A DNA stretch of 64,000 nt from Paralvinella palmiformis. Taxonomy: Eukaryota > Annelida > Polychaeta > Terebellida > Alvinellidae. This document shows positions 36,516 through 46,747 of this stretch, piece by piece; positions within the stretch are counted from its first letter, which is position 1; each line of letters starts with the position of its first letter. The position numbers were made by a program, and so were the translations under genes. The DNA lies in contig JAODUP010000165.1 in the NCBI GenBank assembly GCA_025642065.1, forward strand, positions 1-64,000. The letters are read 5' to 3'. The notes under the pieces were generated by a model. The model was not told where the DNA came from, did no database searches, and was given only the letters and a program-made list of their open reading frames with translations.

Positions 36516-37358
36516 TCCCAAACCTGCTACATATGTATAAAACATTTTACATTTGCATGAATAATGATAACAAAAGATGATCAGTGTAGGCATAGTTCTC
36601 TTTCCAAGATCTTACAAAAGGGAAAATTTACATATACCGTTCTACTTTGAAGGTTTAACTAATTACCAACAGTAAAGTATGTTATGTACAAATTAGAATT
36701 ATCTCGTTGATATTATTCAATCACAGTTAAAGCTTACACAAAAATAGAGAGACAAAAATTATTGTTCTAGACTTATAGTCTTGTAAATATTAACGATAAA
36801 AGGAAAAACCATTTTCACTCATTCTAAATGTTATAATAATAACAGTCAAACAAAATTAGAAAGGTGTACGCTATTTATTCCTTTAATTTAAATTTAATGC
36901 GCTAAAGTATTATTGACATATTTTAGTGGAATTGTTAATTTCGGTTAAAAAAATACCCTTCAAAAATGACTTTTAAAACGAATTTCTTTTTCCAAAGTTC
37001 TAAACTTTATTTGTATAAGTGTTCTCTCTTTATTCTCCATTTGTGCGAGTAAAAATGTGAAGTTATTCTTAGGAGCGGTGTAAAGGAAGTTATTTTTCAT
37101 TCTATTGTTCACATTAATTGTATTCGAATTTGAGGATCGTATATAATTGAAGAATCCCACTCGCTCTTTGATAATAGATTCAAAAATAAATATTCGACAA
37201 TACCAAGTGTGCGTAGAATATACATAAAGACCAACACGAAATATGGAACGCAGTTACAATAGAATAGTGTAGCGTATACATTTGTGCAAATATATAACTG
37301 ATTCGTAATTCAAAGAAAGAAATCTAATTGGCCAACTTATCTTTACAGTAGGTATCTT
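36516..37358. other. No gene recognised, downstream of the lectin gene
   Basis: May include the 3' UTR of the lectin gene that ends at 37359. An AATAAA on minus was not assigned. Confidence 0.4.
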
Positions 37359-37550
37359 TTACTGGATTAATTCGTAGAATCTATCGTTTCTTTCGTACAA
37401 TTGATTATCAGTCATTATGGTGGTGCCACCACCATCATAGCGTACACATTGTGTGTTATCATGACGTTTAATGAATGAACTGGACGGTGATAATAAGATA
37501 GGTTTTGTAGACTGACAAGGAATGCCTGATCCGTTGGTCATCGTGTTTAT
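37359..37550 (-). CDS. Last exon of the C-type lectin gene
   Basis: Acceptor TTACTTATTCATCAG, then 63 codons in phase 0 to a TAA at 37359-37361. It reads INTMTNGSGIPCQSTKPILL, SFIKRHDNTQCVRYDGGG and ends FYELIQ. Two cysteines and an N-linked site (NGS) suit an extracellular segment. Phase agrees with exon 37794-37852. No known domain recognised. Confidence 0.6.
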   Translation of the reverse strand: MNTMTNGSGIPCQSTKPILLSPSSSFIKRHDNTQCVRYDGGGTTIMTDNQLYERNDRFYELIQ

Positions 37551-37623
37551 CTGATGAATAAGTAAGGAAAACCAAAAAACAAATTGGTAAATTTTTCAGA
37601 TCTATCCAAATACCAAGCTTGCA

Positions 37624-37626
<3 letters not shown>

Positions 37627-37666
<40 letters not shown>

Positions 37667-37772
37667 TATGCACTATGAACTAATTAATATATCCAGGTCT
37701 CTATATCTCCTAGTGTGTATGTGTGTGTGCAAGCGCAGGTGCGTGTGTGTGCGCACGTGTGTGTGTGTGTGG
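37627..37772. repeat. (TA)n followed by TG-rich repeat
   Basis: TA run at 37627-37668 and TG/TGCG-rich DNA at 37712-37772, inside the last intron of the lectin gene. Confidence 0.9.
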
Positions 37773-37793
37773 TCGCCATCATTACAAACAAAC

Positions 37794-37852
37794 CTCTGTA
37801 TATTCACATGTTCCCACGTCAATATTGATGTTACGATTCTGATCTGTAGAAG
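37794..37852 (-). CDS. Small exon of the C-type lectin gene
   Basis: 59 bp between acceptor TAATATTCAG and donor GTTTGT, phase 1 to 0, encoding STDQNRNINIDVGTCEYTE. It fits exactly between exon 40409-40552 (ends in phase 1) and the last exon (starts in phase 0). Confidence 0.5.
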
Positions 37853-38054
37853 CTGAATATTAAATGAAAATATTCATCGTCACGTGATAGATATAAGTAA
37901 GTGTATTCTCTGATACGTATTATGATTAGCATAATTGAAATTATCAACACTGCAACTACCATTACTACTGCTAATATTAAAATTAATAATAATCCAACTT
38001 TTATTAATGTTGTTTCCATATATTGTTTTATAATTGTCATGGCTGTTACTAAGG

Positions 38055-38250
38055 TTGTCATCTCTTCTCACTATGTGACTAGTGCTACAACTACCATTCA
38101 AGTTGCTGTCATCTCTTCTCACTATGTGACTAGTGCTACAACTACCATTCAAGTTGCTGTCATCTCTTCTCACTATGTGACTAGTGCTACAACTACCATT
38201 CAAGTTGCTGTCATTTCTTCTCACTATGTGACTATTGCTATATCTGTTAC
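38055..38250. repeat. 51-bp minisatellite, about 3.5 copies
   Basis: Unit: TCTTCTCACTATGTGACTAG then TGCTACAACTACCATTCAAGTTGCTGTCA-like sequence. It is nearly perfect for three units, degenerate on both sides. As 51 is divisible by three it is open on both strands; this is not evidence of a gene. Confidence 0.9.
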
Positions 38251-38732
38251 TAAGTTTGTCCTCATCATCTGATCCTATATCGCCAAAGGGCTGCTGCTGC
38301 TGTTGCTGCTGCTATTACGGCGTTGTCTTGTTCATATTAATATTTCTATAGCTAATGTCCTTTTTGACCCTACTATCTATTCGGTTTAATATTAAGAATG
38401 TGGCATCCTAATGCTGCAGTATTTTACTACTAATATTTTTATATTTTACTGCTGGTGGTGTTGCTATCCCATCTTGCTACTACTCTAACTCTAATGACAC
38501 CTTTACATAAGCAATGATTTATGTTGCTAAATGCTAATTTATATGTAAAGACAATATTACCAGCGTAATGATTTATTATCTTCTTTCGGAAGCCCTTTCT
38601 TCTTAAAACAACAACAATAACTATCCTATAATAATGAAAAGAAAAACGAGCAGTTATTGTTCTGAAGTTTAATATGAATTCCGACTACAATCAATAAATC
38701 ATCTCATACAAGTGTGCTGTAGACATACGTAC
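38251..38732. other. No gene recognised
   Basis: Includes a GCT-rich stretch at about 38290-38315. Confidence 0.5.
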
Positions 38733-38814
38733 ACACACAGACACACACACACAGACACACACACATACATACATACATACATACACACATACACAAACAA
38801 ACACATACAGACAG

Positions 38815-38856
<42 letters not shown>
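38733..38856. repeat. Compound microsatellite (AC)n-(ACAT)n-(TA)n-(AC)n
   Basis: Mixed CA, CATA and TA repeats in tandem. Confidence 0.95.
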
Positions 38857-38857
<1 letters not shown>

Positions 38858-39964
38858 GTAACAGCATATGTCTACCCCAGTTTGGAAAATAGTCAAAAAT
38901 TCATAAACGTCTCAATCATAGTAAACAATATATATATAATCTACTTACACAAGACCAAACAAGAATACAATGGGGAAGACCACAAATAATGCCTTAGTAT
39001 ATATACCTGATGGAAATATGTATAACGTGGGATCAATGTTTCAGTAGCAAAAAAACAGCATCAATCGTGAAATTGATTTTTTTAAACGGAATGGAGCATT
39101 AAATATGAAACATATCTTCCCGTCCGTTAATCTGTCAATAGGAAAATCTTCTTGTAAAATTAAATATACTGTAAGTATGTCAGTATTTATGGTTTACTAA
39201 ATACATTTATTATAATTTAATTATTTATTCAAGCAACATTTAACATACATTACAATTTAAAACGTAATGCGCGTAATGTTGTTAGAAAGGACTACACAAT
39301 AAGCTAAAAACGTGTAGTAGTGTGTAATCCCAAATCACAATATAAAAATCATTAGATGTGTAAATATTGCACGCATCCTAAATGCTTAAACGAATAAGAA
39401 AGAAAGAGAACCAATATAAAGGGAATTGGTTATACAATCCGTAGTCCATTAGTCACATTACTGTGATTATTGTAAAATAAATGGATGCACAAAACATATA
39501 GTTCTGATACATTAGTCATCATAAGTAGTCGTCATAACTTGTCATCAGAATCAGTTATGATGAAAGTTACAATTATAAATATTCATTCGTAAGTATTCTC
39601 TTATACCATAAAGTCTGAAAGACTTTGTTGTTTTTATGTTAGTTAGTACACCATGCAAGAAATTCCAGAGATGTATCCAATATATATAGAAAGAGACAAG
39701 GCTCTAACATTTAAGATGACCAAGCATCTAACAAATTGATTTTTCTCTCTCATGAAATGGTATTGTTTATTAGCTGAAAGTGTGCATTGTTGTGGTTTAC
39801 TCGAACTTTTAGTATATGCGACCTGTAAAAAAGAGGAGTTGTATGGTCAAGACGACCTGTGGTCAGGATGACCTGACACATACAGCAGCCTGGTTGCTCT
39901 GTTTTGGATTACGACAAAACAATGGATATTAGTAGGATATGTGTTTCCTCATGTTTGAGTACAG
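38857..39964. other. No gene recognised
   Basis: Intronic position within the lectin gene; no motif seen. Confidence 0.5.
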
Positions 39965-40330
39965 TAACTAATGTATTACTTGACTACGCTTATATAATAT
40001 AGACGTACTCTTAGAGAGTTTTGATTTAACATTTGCTATATGATTTTTCCAATTCAATTTCTCATCTATTAATACACCCAGAAATATAGCCATCTGCTCT
40101 CTGTCAATTTGTATATCATTGGTCGTTATGTCAACATGTGCATTCAGTTTACCAAATAACATGTAGCTCATTTTCGAAACATTTAAGGATGCATCAAGTA
40201 CATCGTTTGCCAAAAACGGTTGATATTTGTAACAAGTTGGTTGATGTTTTTGTCTGCACAAAATAATTTTGTGTCGTCAGCAAGCAGTATATATTTTTTA
40301 GCAAGTCTAATTATGTTACATAAATCGTTA
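39965..40330 (-). mobile_element. Third LINE (LINE C), RT fragment
   Basis: On minus: AKKYILLADDTKLFCAD (catalytic block, with LADD instead of YADD), a frameshift, then ASLNVSKMSYMLFGKL and FLGVLIDEKLNWKNHI plus SKLSKSTSILYK. These are RT palm-to-thumb motifs of a Jockey-type LINE, different from LINE A and B. Both ends are missing. It lies in the lectin gene intron. Confidence 0.85.
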
Positions 40331-40408
40331 ATATATATTTACATATATATGCATTTATATTAGATAATCAAGAATATCGTCAAAGATTCATACCATAGGA
40401 TGGCCTAC

Positions 40409-40552
40409 TTTCACAGAGGACGTAATAGGATGTCTGGTTACAAGTCACATCTAACCAGGAATTTTTATTGTTTGGGTTGACCATAACACAATTGTTAGTC
40501 TTATCAGTGAAGTTGATCCAACCAAAATACAAAACTGGCTCGAACTTGTCAT
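40409..40552 (-). CDS. C-type lectin domain, second half (exon)
   Basis: 144 bp, phase 1-1, acceptor TTATTTTTAG and donor GTAGGC. It encodes FEPVLYFGWINFTDKTNNC, VMVNPNNKNSWLDVTCNQTS and YYVLCE: the conserved CTLD arrangement of Cys, W-x-D, Cys and final CE. Joined to exon 46282-46458 it gives one complete CTLD. The Ca-binding EPN/QPD and WND motifs are not clearly present (WLD instead), so sugar binding by the standard site is doubtful. CTLDs act outside the cell in recognition and adhesion. Confidence 0.8.
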
Positions 40553-40669
40553 CTAAAAATAATAAATTAATTCAGCGATGAGCACATACATCCCTTCAGC
40601 AAATACGCACACGCGCACGCAACACAAACACACACATTTCCACATCATACAGAGAACATCAGCAAAGAA

Positions 40670-40750
40670 ACATTAGATTCGAACTGGGAACCGACCAGAT
40701 TTAGTACACCACTCAACGTGTTCAGCCACTTAGACACCAAATAAGAAATC
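40670..40750 (-). repeat. tRNA-like SINE head
   Basis: On minus, GGTGTCTAAGTGGCTGAACA resembles box A and CCCAGTTCGAATC box B, with a variable-arm-like middle. Part of a SINE or tRNA pseudogene; an AC-rich repeat flanks it at 40607-40636. Confidence 0.5.
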
Positions 40751-41034
40751 CAAACAGCTGACAAAAATTGACGTCTATAGTTTACTGATTACAAAACTAT
40801 CTCAGACTATGTTTGACAATAAAGAAGATGATACCCTAATACAATTGAAACAATAATAATTCAGATAGATTTAAAAGTTAATTAAAAACTGTTGAATTAC
40901 CATAAGTCATTTTAACGTCACATTTCGGTACTTTATATACCCTTAATACAGACTGACTGAGACCTCCATGTCTAAATAAATATTTCACTAGCTGCCTCCC
41001 TGACTCAAAACCATGCCTGCATCTGTCACCCCTG

Positions 41035-41203
41035 AGATGATGATGATAATTGATGTTTTACGGCCACTTTTGTGCACATGGTAGGTTAAACGGGATGAGT
41101 TAAAGATGAAACACCCTTCAGATAGGCCTACACCAAAATTCGAACTCGGGTGGTAGTGATATGTGGTCCAACATGCTACCAACTAGACCCACAGGGGAAC
41201 CCC
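41035..41203 (-). mobile_element. tRNA-derived SINE (family 1)
   Basis: On minus: tRNA-like head with TGGGTCTAGTTGGTAGCATG (box A) and CGAGTTCGAATTT (box B), then a body GAAGGGTGTTTCATCTTTAA and TGTGCACAAAAGTGGCCGTA, then an ATC repeat tail at 41035-41047. RNA polymerase III elements are located in the head. Related copies at 7600-7758 and 56160-56335. An open frame across it is not a gene. Confidence 0.8.
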
Positions 41204-41544
41204 CGAGAACCATCGACACAGGTGAAGGCTAATCTTAATGGAATTTTTCTTCCACTAAAATAAATAGCCCACAAAGATCTAGTTTAGCATCGTAATTCTG
41301 ACAATTTTGCTGGGTCAGATTTTTATGACAATCTGTGTTAGATGTAGACATTTAGACTAGGAGTGCATTTTTAATCCAATTATAATGCCCCTGTCACACC
41401 GAAGTAGTTCTCAGTACGTTCTCGAAAATTTGACAGAACGGGCTAAAACTGAGTGAGAACCGAATGGACGTTGCATACACTTAGTACGATCTGACTAAGT
41501 ACCACATGGACGGGCATTTTGACCAGTACACTCTTAAAACAAAT

Positions 41545-41805
41545 GATTCTACGAAGAACCATTAAGGGTTCTTCAGGGTGGTTCAAATAGGGAACCCTTA
41601 ATGGATCTTAAGAAGAACCCTTTTAAGTGTTCTTTGCGAAGAACCCTTTGAATAGCTTTAAAGGTTCTTCATGAAGAACCTTTCAAGAACCATTTGGGGT
41701 TCCTTGTGAAGAACCCCTTTCTCTACAAATGGTTCTTCCCAGAGAACCCTAATTTCATGAAAAGGTTCTTCATGAAGAACCTTATTTGAGGTTGTGGTTC
41801 TTGGG
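41545..41805. repeat. Subterminal AAGAACC/GGTTCTT palindromic repeats
   Basis: More than a dozen copies of GGTTCTT or AAGAACC in alternating orientation, including the palindrome GGTTCTTCATGAAGAACC twice (near 41664 and 41765). They could fold into hairpins or serve as transposase binding sites (inference). Confidence 0.85.
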
Positions 41806-41917
41806 ACATGTCAGTGCAGGTAAACAAACAAAAAAGACAGGAAGCAATTTTTAAAATTTATTGATTTAACATTTGTGTAATCAAAGATATCAAATTCATT
41901 CATGTTGTTATCATCCA

Positions 41918-42157
41918 TCAACCTTCTACAATAGTTGTTGCATTCTCAACAATATTAAGAATGCAATTCTTTATAAATATAAGTGAGTTCTCCAATTTTA
42001 TGGATATTAAATCACATACACAAAGTAAGCAGCCATCAGCAATGTCAGCATTTCGAAACACTGATATTCTGTCCATGTGTATGGCTGTGCCCTTGTACAC
42101 CAGAGGTCTTGTTGCCACTCCATCCTATGCTATGGAGCGGCTGGGTTACACAATCTG
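41918..42157 (-). pseudogene. SAMD3-like gene, last exon, probably frameshifted
   Basis: After acceptor TTTTGCAG, one frame is open briefly (ADCVTQPLHSIGW) and then the recognisable frame follows: VATRPLVYKGTAIHMDRISV, FRNADIADGCLLCVCDL, ending at a TAG at 41918-41920. This resembles the C-terminal region of invertebrate and fish SAMD3-like proteins, from memory of the family. A frameshift in the first 40 bp is likely. Confidence 0.4.
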
Positions 42158-42378
42158 CTGCAAAATGATAAACATACAAATTAAATAAAATGCTTCAGCT
42201 ATATTTCAAATCATTTGAAAACATAATGCGAGACAAATGCCAGTAATTTCACATAAAATTCTGATGAAATACAAAACCCTATTAATACAAACAAAAAATA
42301 TTATTTAAAAAAATAAAAGCATAGCACACAACATGCAACCATACAGAAACAACATTCAAAAATAGATACGTACATCAC

Positions 42379-42453
42379 CAAATGTAAACAGCCACTCCTT
42401 GTTTTCCTTACATAACGATAGAACTAACATCAGTGCAGCCATTTTCTCTACTT
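42379..42453 (-). CDS. SAMD3-like gene, internal exon
   Basis: 75 bp, phase 1-1, encoding VEKMAALMLVLSLCKENKEW and LFTF, with acceptor TATTTGCAG and donor GTGATG. The pattern of a hydrophobic stretch followed by E-W-L-F occurs in SAMD3-like proteins of animals. Joining it to the exon at 42668 in the simplest way would create a stop, so the gene may be broken or an exon is missing. Confidence 0.4.
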
Positions 42454-42667
42454 CTGCAAATATTAAACAATAATTTCATGAAGTATCCAATTTTAAAATA
42501 CAAATATTATTTAAATGAATGATTCTTTTCAGGACTATTCCTGTCAACCTCCTTTACTTTTAAACTGAATAGCTGTTATCCAAATACACATATACATGCA
42601 TGTGACATGTACCCTTTAAACATAACTAGAAATACAGTAGATAAAGACTAACCAATTAACATTTAAC

Positions 42668-42721
42668 AAAGACTTCCTTGCTTTGTCAAATCCAACATAG
42701 CTTGTCTATCTAAATCTGCAC
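42668..42721 (-). CDS. SAM domain, second half (exon)
   Basis: 54 bp after acceptor TATTTTCAG; encodes ADLDRQAMLDLTKQGSL, the IDGxALLxLTEEDL-like end of a sterile alpha motif. Donor GTTAAAT is weak. Confidence 0.45.
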
Positions 42722-43105
42722 CTGAAAATATACAATAAAAATACATAAAATGTATTAAACATAAAGTAACATAAATAATTAATGTAGTGGCTTCTTGATG
42801 TATTATGAACTTTTTATTCAACAAACATTATTTTATGTTGTGACTGCCACACATATTTTCTGTATTTTGTTAAGCGGGCAAGATATTTCTCAGTGGACAA
42901 AAAGTAATTATTACATACTAGCATTATGACTAATACTCATTAATAAGAAATCACTATCTATATATCTCTAAGATGTTTTCATAAAATACTCAACACACAC
43001 CTTTGTTTCAAGTCATATCGTATTATTTGGTCACCTGAAGGTTTATAATGTAAGAATATCAGTCGAGTCTCATATTTTCCATGTCTGAAAATAAATATTA
43101 CACAC

Positions 43106-43204
43106 CTCTGAAATACTTTCTTCTTCTCCAATGTTGTGGTTCATTAACCAGGAACAAACATTATCAGCAGTCCATTTGCTGGGTCTGTTGACTGTTGCAT
43201 ACTT
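43106..43204 (-). CDS. SAM domain, first half (exon)
   Basis: 99 bp, phase 0-0, acceptor TTGCCTTGCAG, donor GTGTGT. It encodes KYATVNRPSKWTADNVCSWL and MNHNIGEEESISE: the W-T-x-x-x-V-x-x-W-L start of a SAM domain. SAM domains mediate protein-protein oligomerisation. The exon lies in the nested transposon, suggesting that the gene is part of the mobile unit. Confidence 0.55.
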
Positions 43205-43261
43205 CTGCAAGGCAAGCAGATAGAAAACAATGTAGAAAATACATGTAAAATTGTTCAACAA

Positions 43262-44515
43262 TGAAGGTATTCCCCAGTTGCCAAAATATATTTTGTTCAG
43301 GTTATTATAAATCCAGTGCTGCCATCCTAATTTCTGAAAAAAAGTATGCCTTTTGTCTAAAAAGGAACATACTTAATTAGATCCAGGACGTGTTAATAAC
43401 ACATTTTGTGTGCTAGTGAAATGTCTTCTGCTTAATTGCAGTTACCAGTGCCAGTATATGAGCTCATTTTGAAACTTGATCAGATGGCACTTCTCAGCCA
43501 CCAACAATGGCAACATGTCAAATCCCACCAAAGCACAGATTGCATACAGATAACACAGCTACAGCAGATTACATAAATGAAATTAAACATAATGATTTGA
43601 TATATTACATTTACATACAAGTTATGATATTTAAATTGTTATTTTCACTGATAAATCCAACATTTATGTGTAAAAGCCAAAAGGTATCTTAGTTAAAAAA
43701 GTATAGAATTACTGAATTAGTAATTACTGAATTAGACCTAATACTGAATTGATCCATCGAAAAAAGTATAATACTAATTTATATGTTTAAAAAATTATAT
43801 AATGGCAGCACTGAAATCACAAGCCAAAAGTCATGTAACTATAAATAATTAAGGGCTATTAGTATTACTAAAATAATGTTGTATTTCGTCACAACCTGTG
43901 TCCTGTATTCAAGAGCAAGGGGAAAACAAGTAAAAATGCCACGTGGACGATAATACCAAATGTTACACATATACATATCTTCTTTACTTACTAACTTAAA
44001 TTATAGAACAATTTCTAGTTACCTATGATATAACTGCTATTACGTTAACATCAATATACACGCAATAGAAAAACATAGTTACCGTAATTTGTGACTTTTC
44101 GTGACAAAAAGTGTCAGACCTTCCGGCTAAACTTGTTCACGTAAATAGGCATACCTCCTCTTTAGCCTAATGGAGACCACCAACAAATCCGGCTGCTCAC
44201 GCAAAAAGCTTTGGTCTGATGAGACTGATCCCGTGTACATTTTACTATAAATGTTAATTACTGTTTGTGAAATATTTATTCTTTTGTTCACACATGGATC
44301 ACCTAGCTCGAAACAAATTTTAAACAGTGTCACAGTAAAATATCTTAGATTAATAGAATATATTTCCCACAAAACCAGGTAATACATATTTATCCAGAAT
44401 ATTATCCTATGATACGATATATTTCAAGTATTATAATACTTAAAGCACATGGTATATATCCATTGAACTAGTCGTTTTATTTTACTCAATGGTTGAAATA
44501 ACCCTTGCAAGAGAA
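43262..44515. other. Rest of nested element, no exon recognised
   Basis: AT-rich; open frames at 43507-43692 and 44127-44387 show no motif. Confidence 0.45.
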
Positions 44516-44711
44516 AAACTCTCACGACCGAAGAACCCTTTCAGAACCCATTTGCTCCTCGTTAGCCCCAAAGAACCTTTGGGTGTCCAAAGAACCCTAT
44601 ACAGAAACTTAGAACCCCCCAAAAAACTAGGGTTCCCCAAAGAACCACCAAAAACCCGTTTTAAGAGTGTACACATCTCCTTAAAATTTCAATATTTTAT
44701 AATTCTCCACC

Positions 44712-45420
44712 ATGGACAACTTAGCAGCACTAAATATGATGAATGTTGGTTTTATGCAATTTGTGATGGAAGCAGAGGACGAGTATGAAGCCCTCAGAGA
44801 TCGTGACAGAAGAAAGAGAAGACGTAGAACATGTTGGGTGAGGAAATGGCTGAGCCCGAGAGGAGACTAGTTGTGAGACAGTAGCATCAGCTGATGGAGG
44901 AGCTGCGCCTAGATGATCATCGGTTCTTCTACAACTTCCACATAATTACCCCATTTTTATTAACTCCATGAACGCATAGCACCTTTCATAACAAAAGAAG
45001 ATACCAGCTACAAAAAAAGGCTATTGGACAAGGGATGAAGCTTGCCATCACACTGCGCCATCTTGCGCCTTTGCCAAATGATTACAAGGACTTTCCATAT
45101 TCCCTCTTCGGGAGTGATGCTTTTGAGCTACGCACATACCTCATGAAGCCATACTCTACCTGCAACCTGACAAGAGAAGAAATGATTGCCAGCTACAGGA
45201 TCTCCACAGAGGCAGGTGTGTGGTAGAAAATGCCTTTGGCGTTATGGCCCAGAGATTGTGGACCACGTCTGCAGCATCTCGACGGTCATACCCAGCAAAT
45301 CTGCCTGCTGCTGCCACAGGTAACACTTCTGCTTCACGTTCTTGTACTCCTGTAGCGTTTTGTTGTATAGCACCTTGTATAGCGACTGGAGCCATTCCAC
45401 CATCGAGTCCTCTTGCTGCC
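44712..45420 (+). pseudogene. PIF/Harbinger transposase, deleted and frameshifted
   Basis: Starts right after the right end of the nested element: FVMEAEDEYEALRDRDRRKR and RTCWVRKWLSPR (the WVR-W motif), then LMEELRLDDHRFFYNF, then IGQGMKLAITLRHLA, then, after a deletion of the central DDE part, GSDAFELRTYLMKPYS, NLTREEMIASYRIS and VENAFGVMAQRL (the C-terminal Glu block region). Several stops and frame changes. The first catalytic Asp region is missing. Confidence 0.8.
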
Positions 45421-45723
45421 GGCTGAGATGTATGTATGTCTTTGGCCTTTTTCCTTTGGCTTTTGCGATTGTGGTTCTTCATCTTCTTCTTCGTCAACCT
45501 CCATCTCAGAACGAGGTGGTGATACAGCCGCATCAGTGGCTACATGGGGTGCAGCTCTCCCCTCCTCGTCCTGACTACCAGCAGCCGCAGCAGGGATGTC
45601 ATCAGCAGGGGCCTCAGAATAGCTAGAATTGCCCGGGGATGGAGAGGCTCCTTTCCCTTGAGAGGCTCCTTTCCATCAGCTTTTCTGTTTCTTGCACCCT
45701 GTCCCTCTCTGTGTTGAAGGCAT
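45300..45723 (-). pseudogene. Harbinger accessory protein, acidic part
   Basis: ATG on minus at 45723 begins MPSTQRGTGCKKQKS, then a stop. A second frame reads SYSEAPADDIPAAAAGSQDE and PPRSEMEVDEEEDEEP with QSQKPKEKG. An acidic, lysine-following region encoded opposite to the transposase fits the MYB/SANT- or MADF-type second protein of Harbinger elements. The DNA-binding domain itself is not readable. Confidence 0.5.
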
Positions 45724-45779
45724 GATGATGGCGTCAAAATGAATAAATTTAAAACTATAGAGACGATGTGTACAGCTTA

Positions 45780-46197
45780 AAGCAGTCAATGGGGATGACA
45801 ACTGACAAGAACGTGGCGGTATTTATGAATGGGATGAGTACGCAGTGAGAACGGCCTGGGTGGAGTAAGAACTAGTTCAATCGGAGTGGTCGAGTTAGGG
45901 CCTGTGTAAGAACGAGTTAGAATAGGGTTGGGCGTGTTGAGAACGGGATGGGACTGGCTCAGAACGGGTTTGAACTGGATAAGGACGGGTTTGAACTTGA
46001 CAAGAACGGATTAGAAACGAGATGAACGGCTCCTTTTCCCCTTTTGAACGTTGTAAGAAACGGAATGGACTTGTCTCGAACTGTGTAAGAACGAAGTAGC
46101 GTTGTGTTGAGGGCATCTTCTGTCCAAAGTTGCCCGTTTCATCATTTTTTATAACGGGCTAGGATGCTCTGAGAACGAGCTTGGTGTGACGCAGGCC
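45780..46197. repeat. Harbinger subterminal GAACGG repeats and right end
   Basis: About ten spaced copies of (A)AGAACGG/GAACGGG, for example at 45845-46090, leading into the right inverted end. Related words (GAACGGGCT, GAACCGAATGGACG) lie at the left end, 41400-41520. Confidence 0.75.
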
Positions 46198-46281
46198 TTA
46201 CCGCTAACTCGATATAACAGAATCCTACACAAAATATTGCAGACTGAATATTTGACTCCCCCCCCTCCTCTTTCATCTTAC

Positions 46282-46458
46282 CATGTATCCATATCCACGG
46301 ATGATGATACAACCCAATCCAGTAGTGCTGAAAGTTTTGTAAATAACCGATAGATTTTAATTCGTCCCAAGTAGCCAAACGTCCGCCTCTTTCTTGACAT
46401 CTATTTGCCGATTCAAGCCAATTAACATTTTCAGTGGCGTTATGTGTGGTCATTTTAC
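46282..46458 (-). CDS. C-type lectin domain, first half (exon)
   Basis: 177 bp, phase 1-1, acceptor TTTTTGACCAACGCAG, donor GTAAGATG. It encodes VNWLESANRCQERGGRLATW then YWIGLYHHPWIWIH: the Cys-x..GG-x-LA and YWIGL signatures of the CTLD N-terminal half. The partner half is 5.7 kb downstream at 40409-40552, because the intron has taken up the Harbinger element and SINEs. Confidence 0.85.
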
Positions 46459-46747
46459 CTGCGTTGGTCAAAAACATACAGAAAGTGACACTTCAACAAC
46501 ACTAGTTGCTTGAATGAATCCTAAAATGAAGTGAAATGATGCTTTATACGGTGGAAACTTCATATCATTCAAGACGTATATCTAACTAGAGTCTTAACCG
46601 TTTCTGTACTAAATAGTATATGTTATCAAGTCCTTTTATATTTGATTTAATGAACCTTTACCGTAGGAACATTACTGAATATTACATGAAAAGATGACAT
46701 TATTTTTTTATATTTCTGATGCTTCTGTACGCAGATGATTAAATTAC

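Larger units (their letters stand above)
41529..44669. mobile_element. Nested TA-flanked DNA transposon with SAM-domain gene
   Basis: Perfect 12-bp inverted ends CACTCTTAAAAC (41529-41540) and GTTTTAAGAGTG (44658-44669), each flanked by TA (41527-41528, 44670-44671), which looks like a TA target duplication. Inside both ends are clusters of AAGAACC/GGTTCTT words (41550-41800 and 44520-44650). It interrupts the Harbinger element just before its transposase. No DDE transposase was seen inside; instead minus-strand exons of a SAM-domain gene are present. The superfamily is not assigned. Confidence 0.75.
41385..46197. mobile_element. PIF/Harbinger DNA transposon, 4.8 kb, containing another transposon
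   Basis: Imperfect inverted ends: left CCCCTGTCACACCGAAGTAG then TTCTCAGTACG, right (reverse strand) GCCTGCGTCACACCAAGCTC then GTTCTCAGAGC. Both ends carry many GAACGG/GTTCTC words. Inside are a Harbinger-type transposase (44712-45420, +) and an oppositely directed acidic accessory protein (about 45300-45723, -), the two-gene plan of this superfamily. It sits in the intron that splits a CTLD. A clean 3-bp target duplication could not be confirmed (TAA left, TTA right). Confidence 0.75.

Noticed and set aside
37880..38272. Repeat protein with Ser-His-Tyr-Val-Thr (+) or Arg-Arg-Asp-Asp (-) units
   Set aside because: The 51-bp minisatellite has a length divisible by three, so both strands stay open without selection; no splice sites or start context.
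40988..41182. 64-codon minus-strand open frame
   Set aside because: It lies wholly in a tRNA-derived SINE.
45156..45533. Long minus-strand open frame opposite the Harbinger transposase C-terminus
   Set aside because: Its 5' part overlaps the acidic accessory protein in another frame; the frame itself shows no motif.
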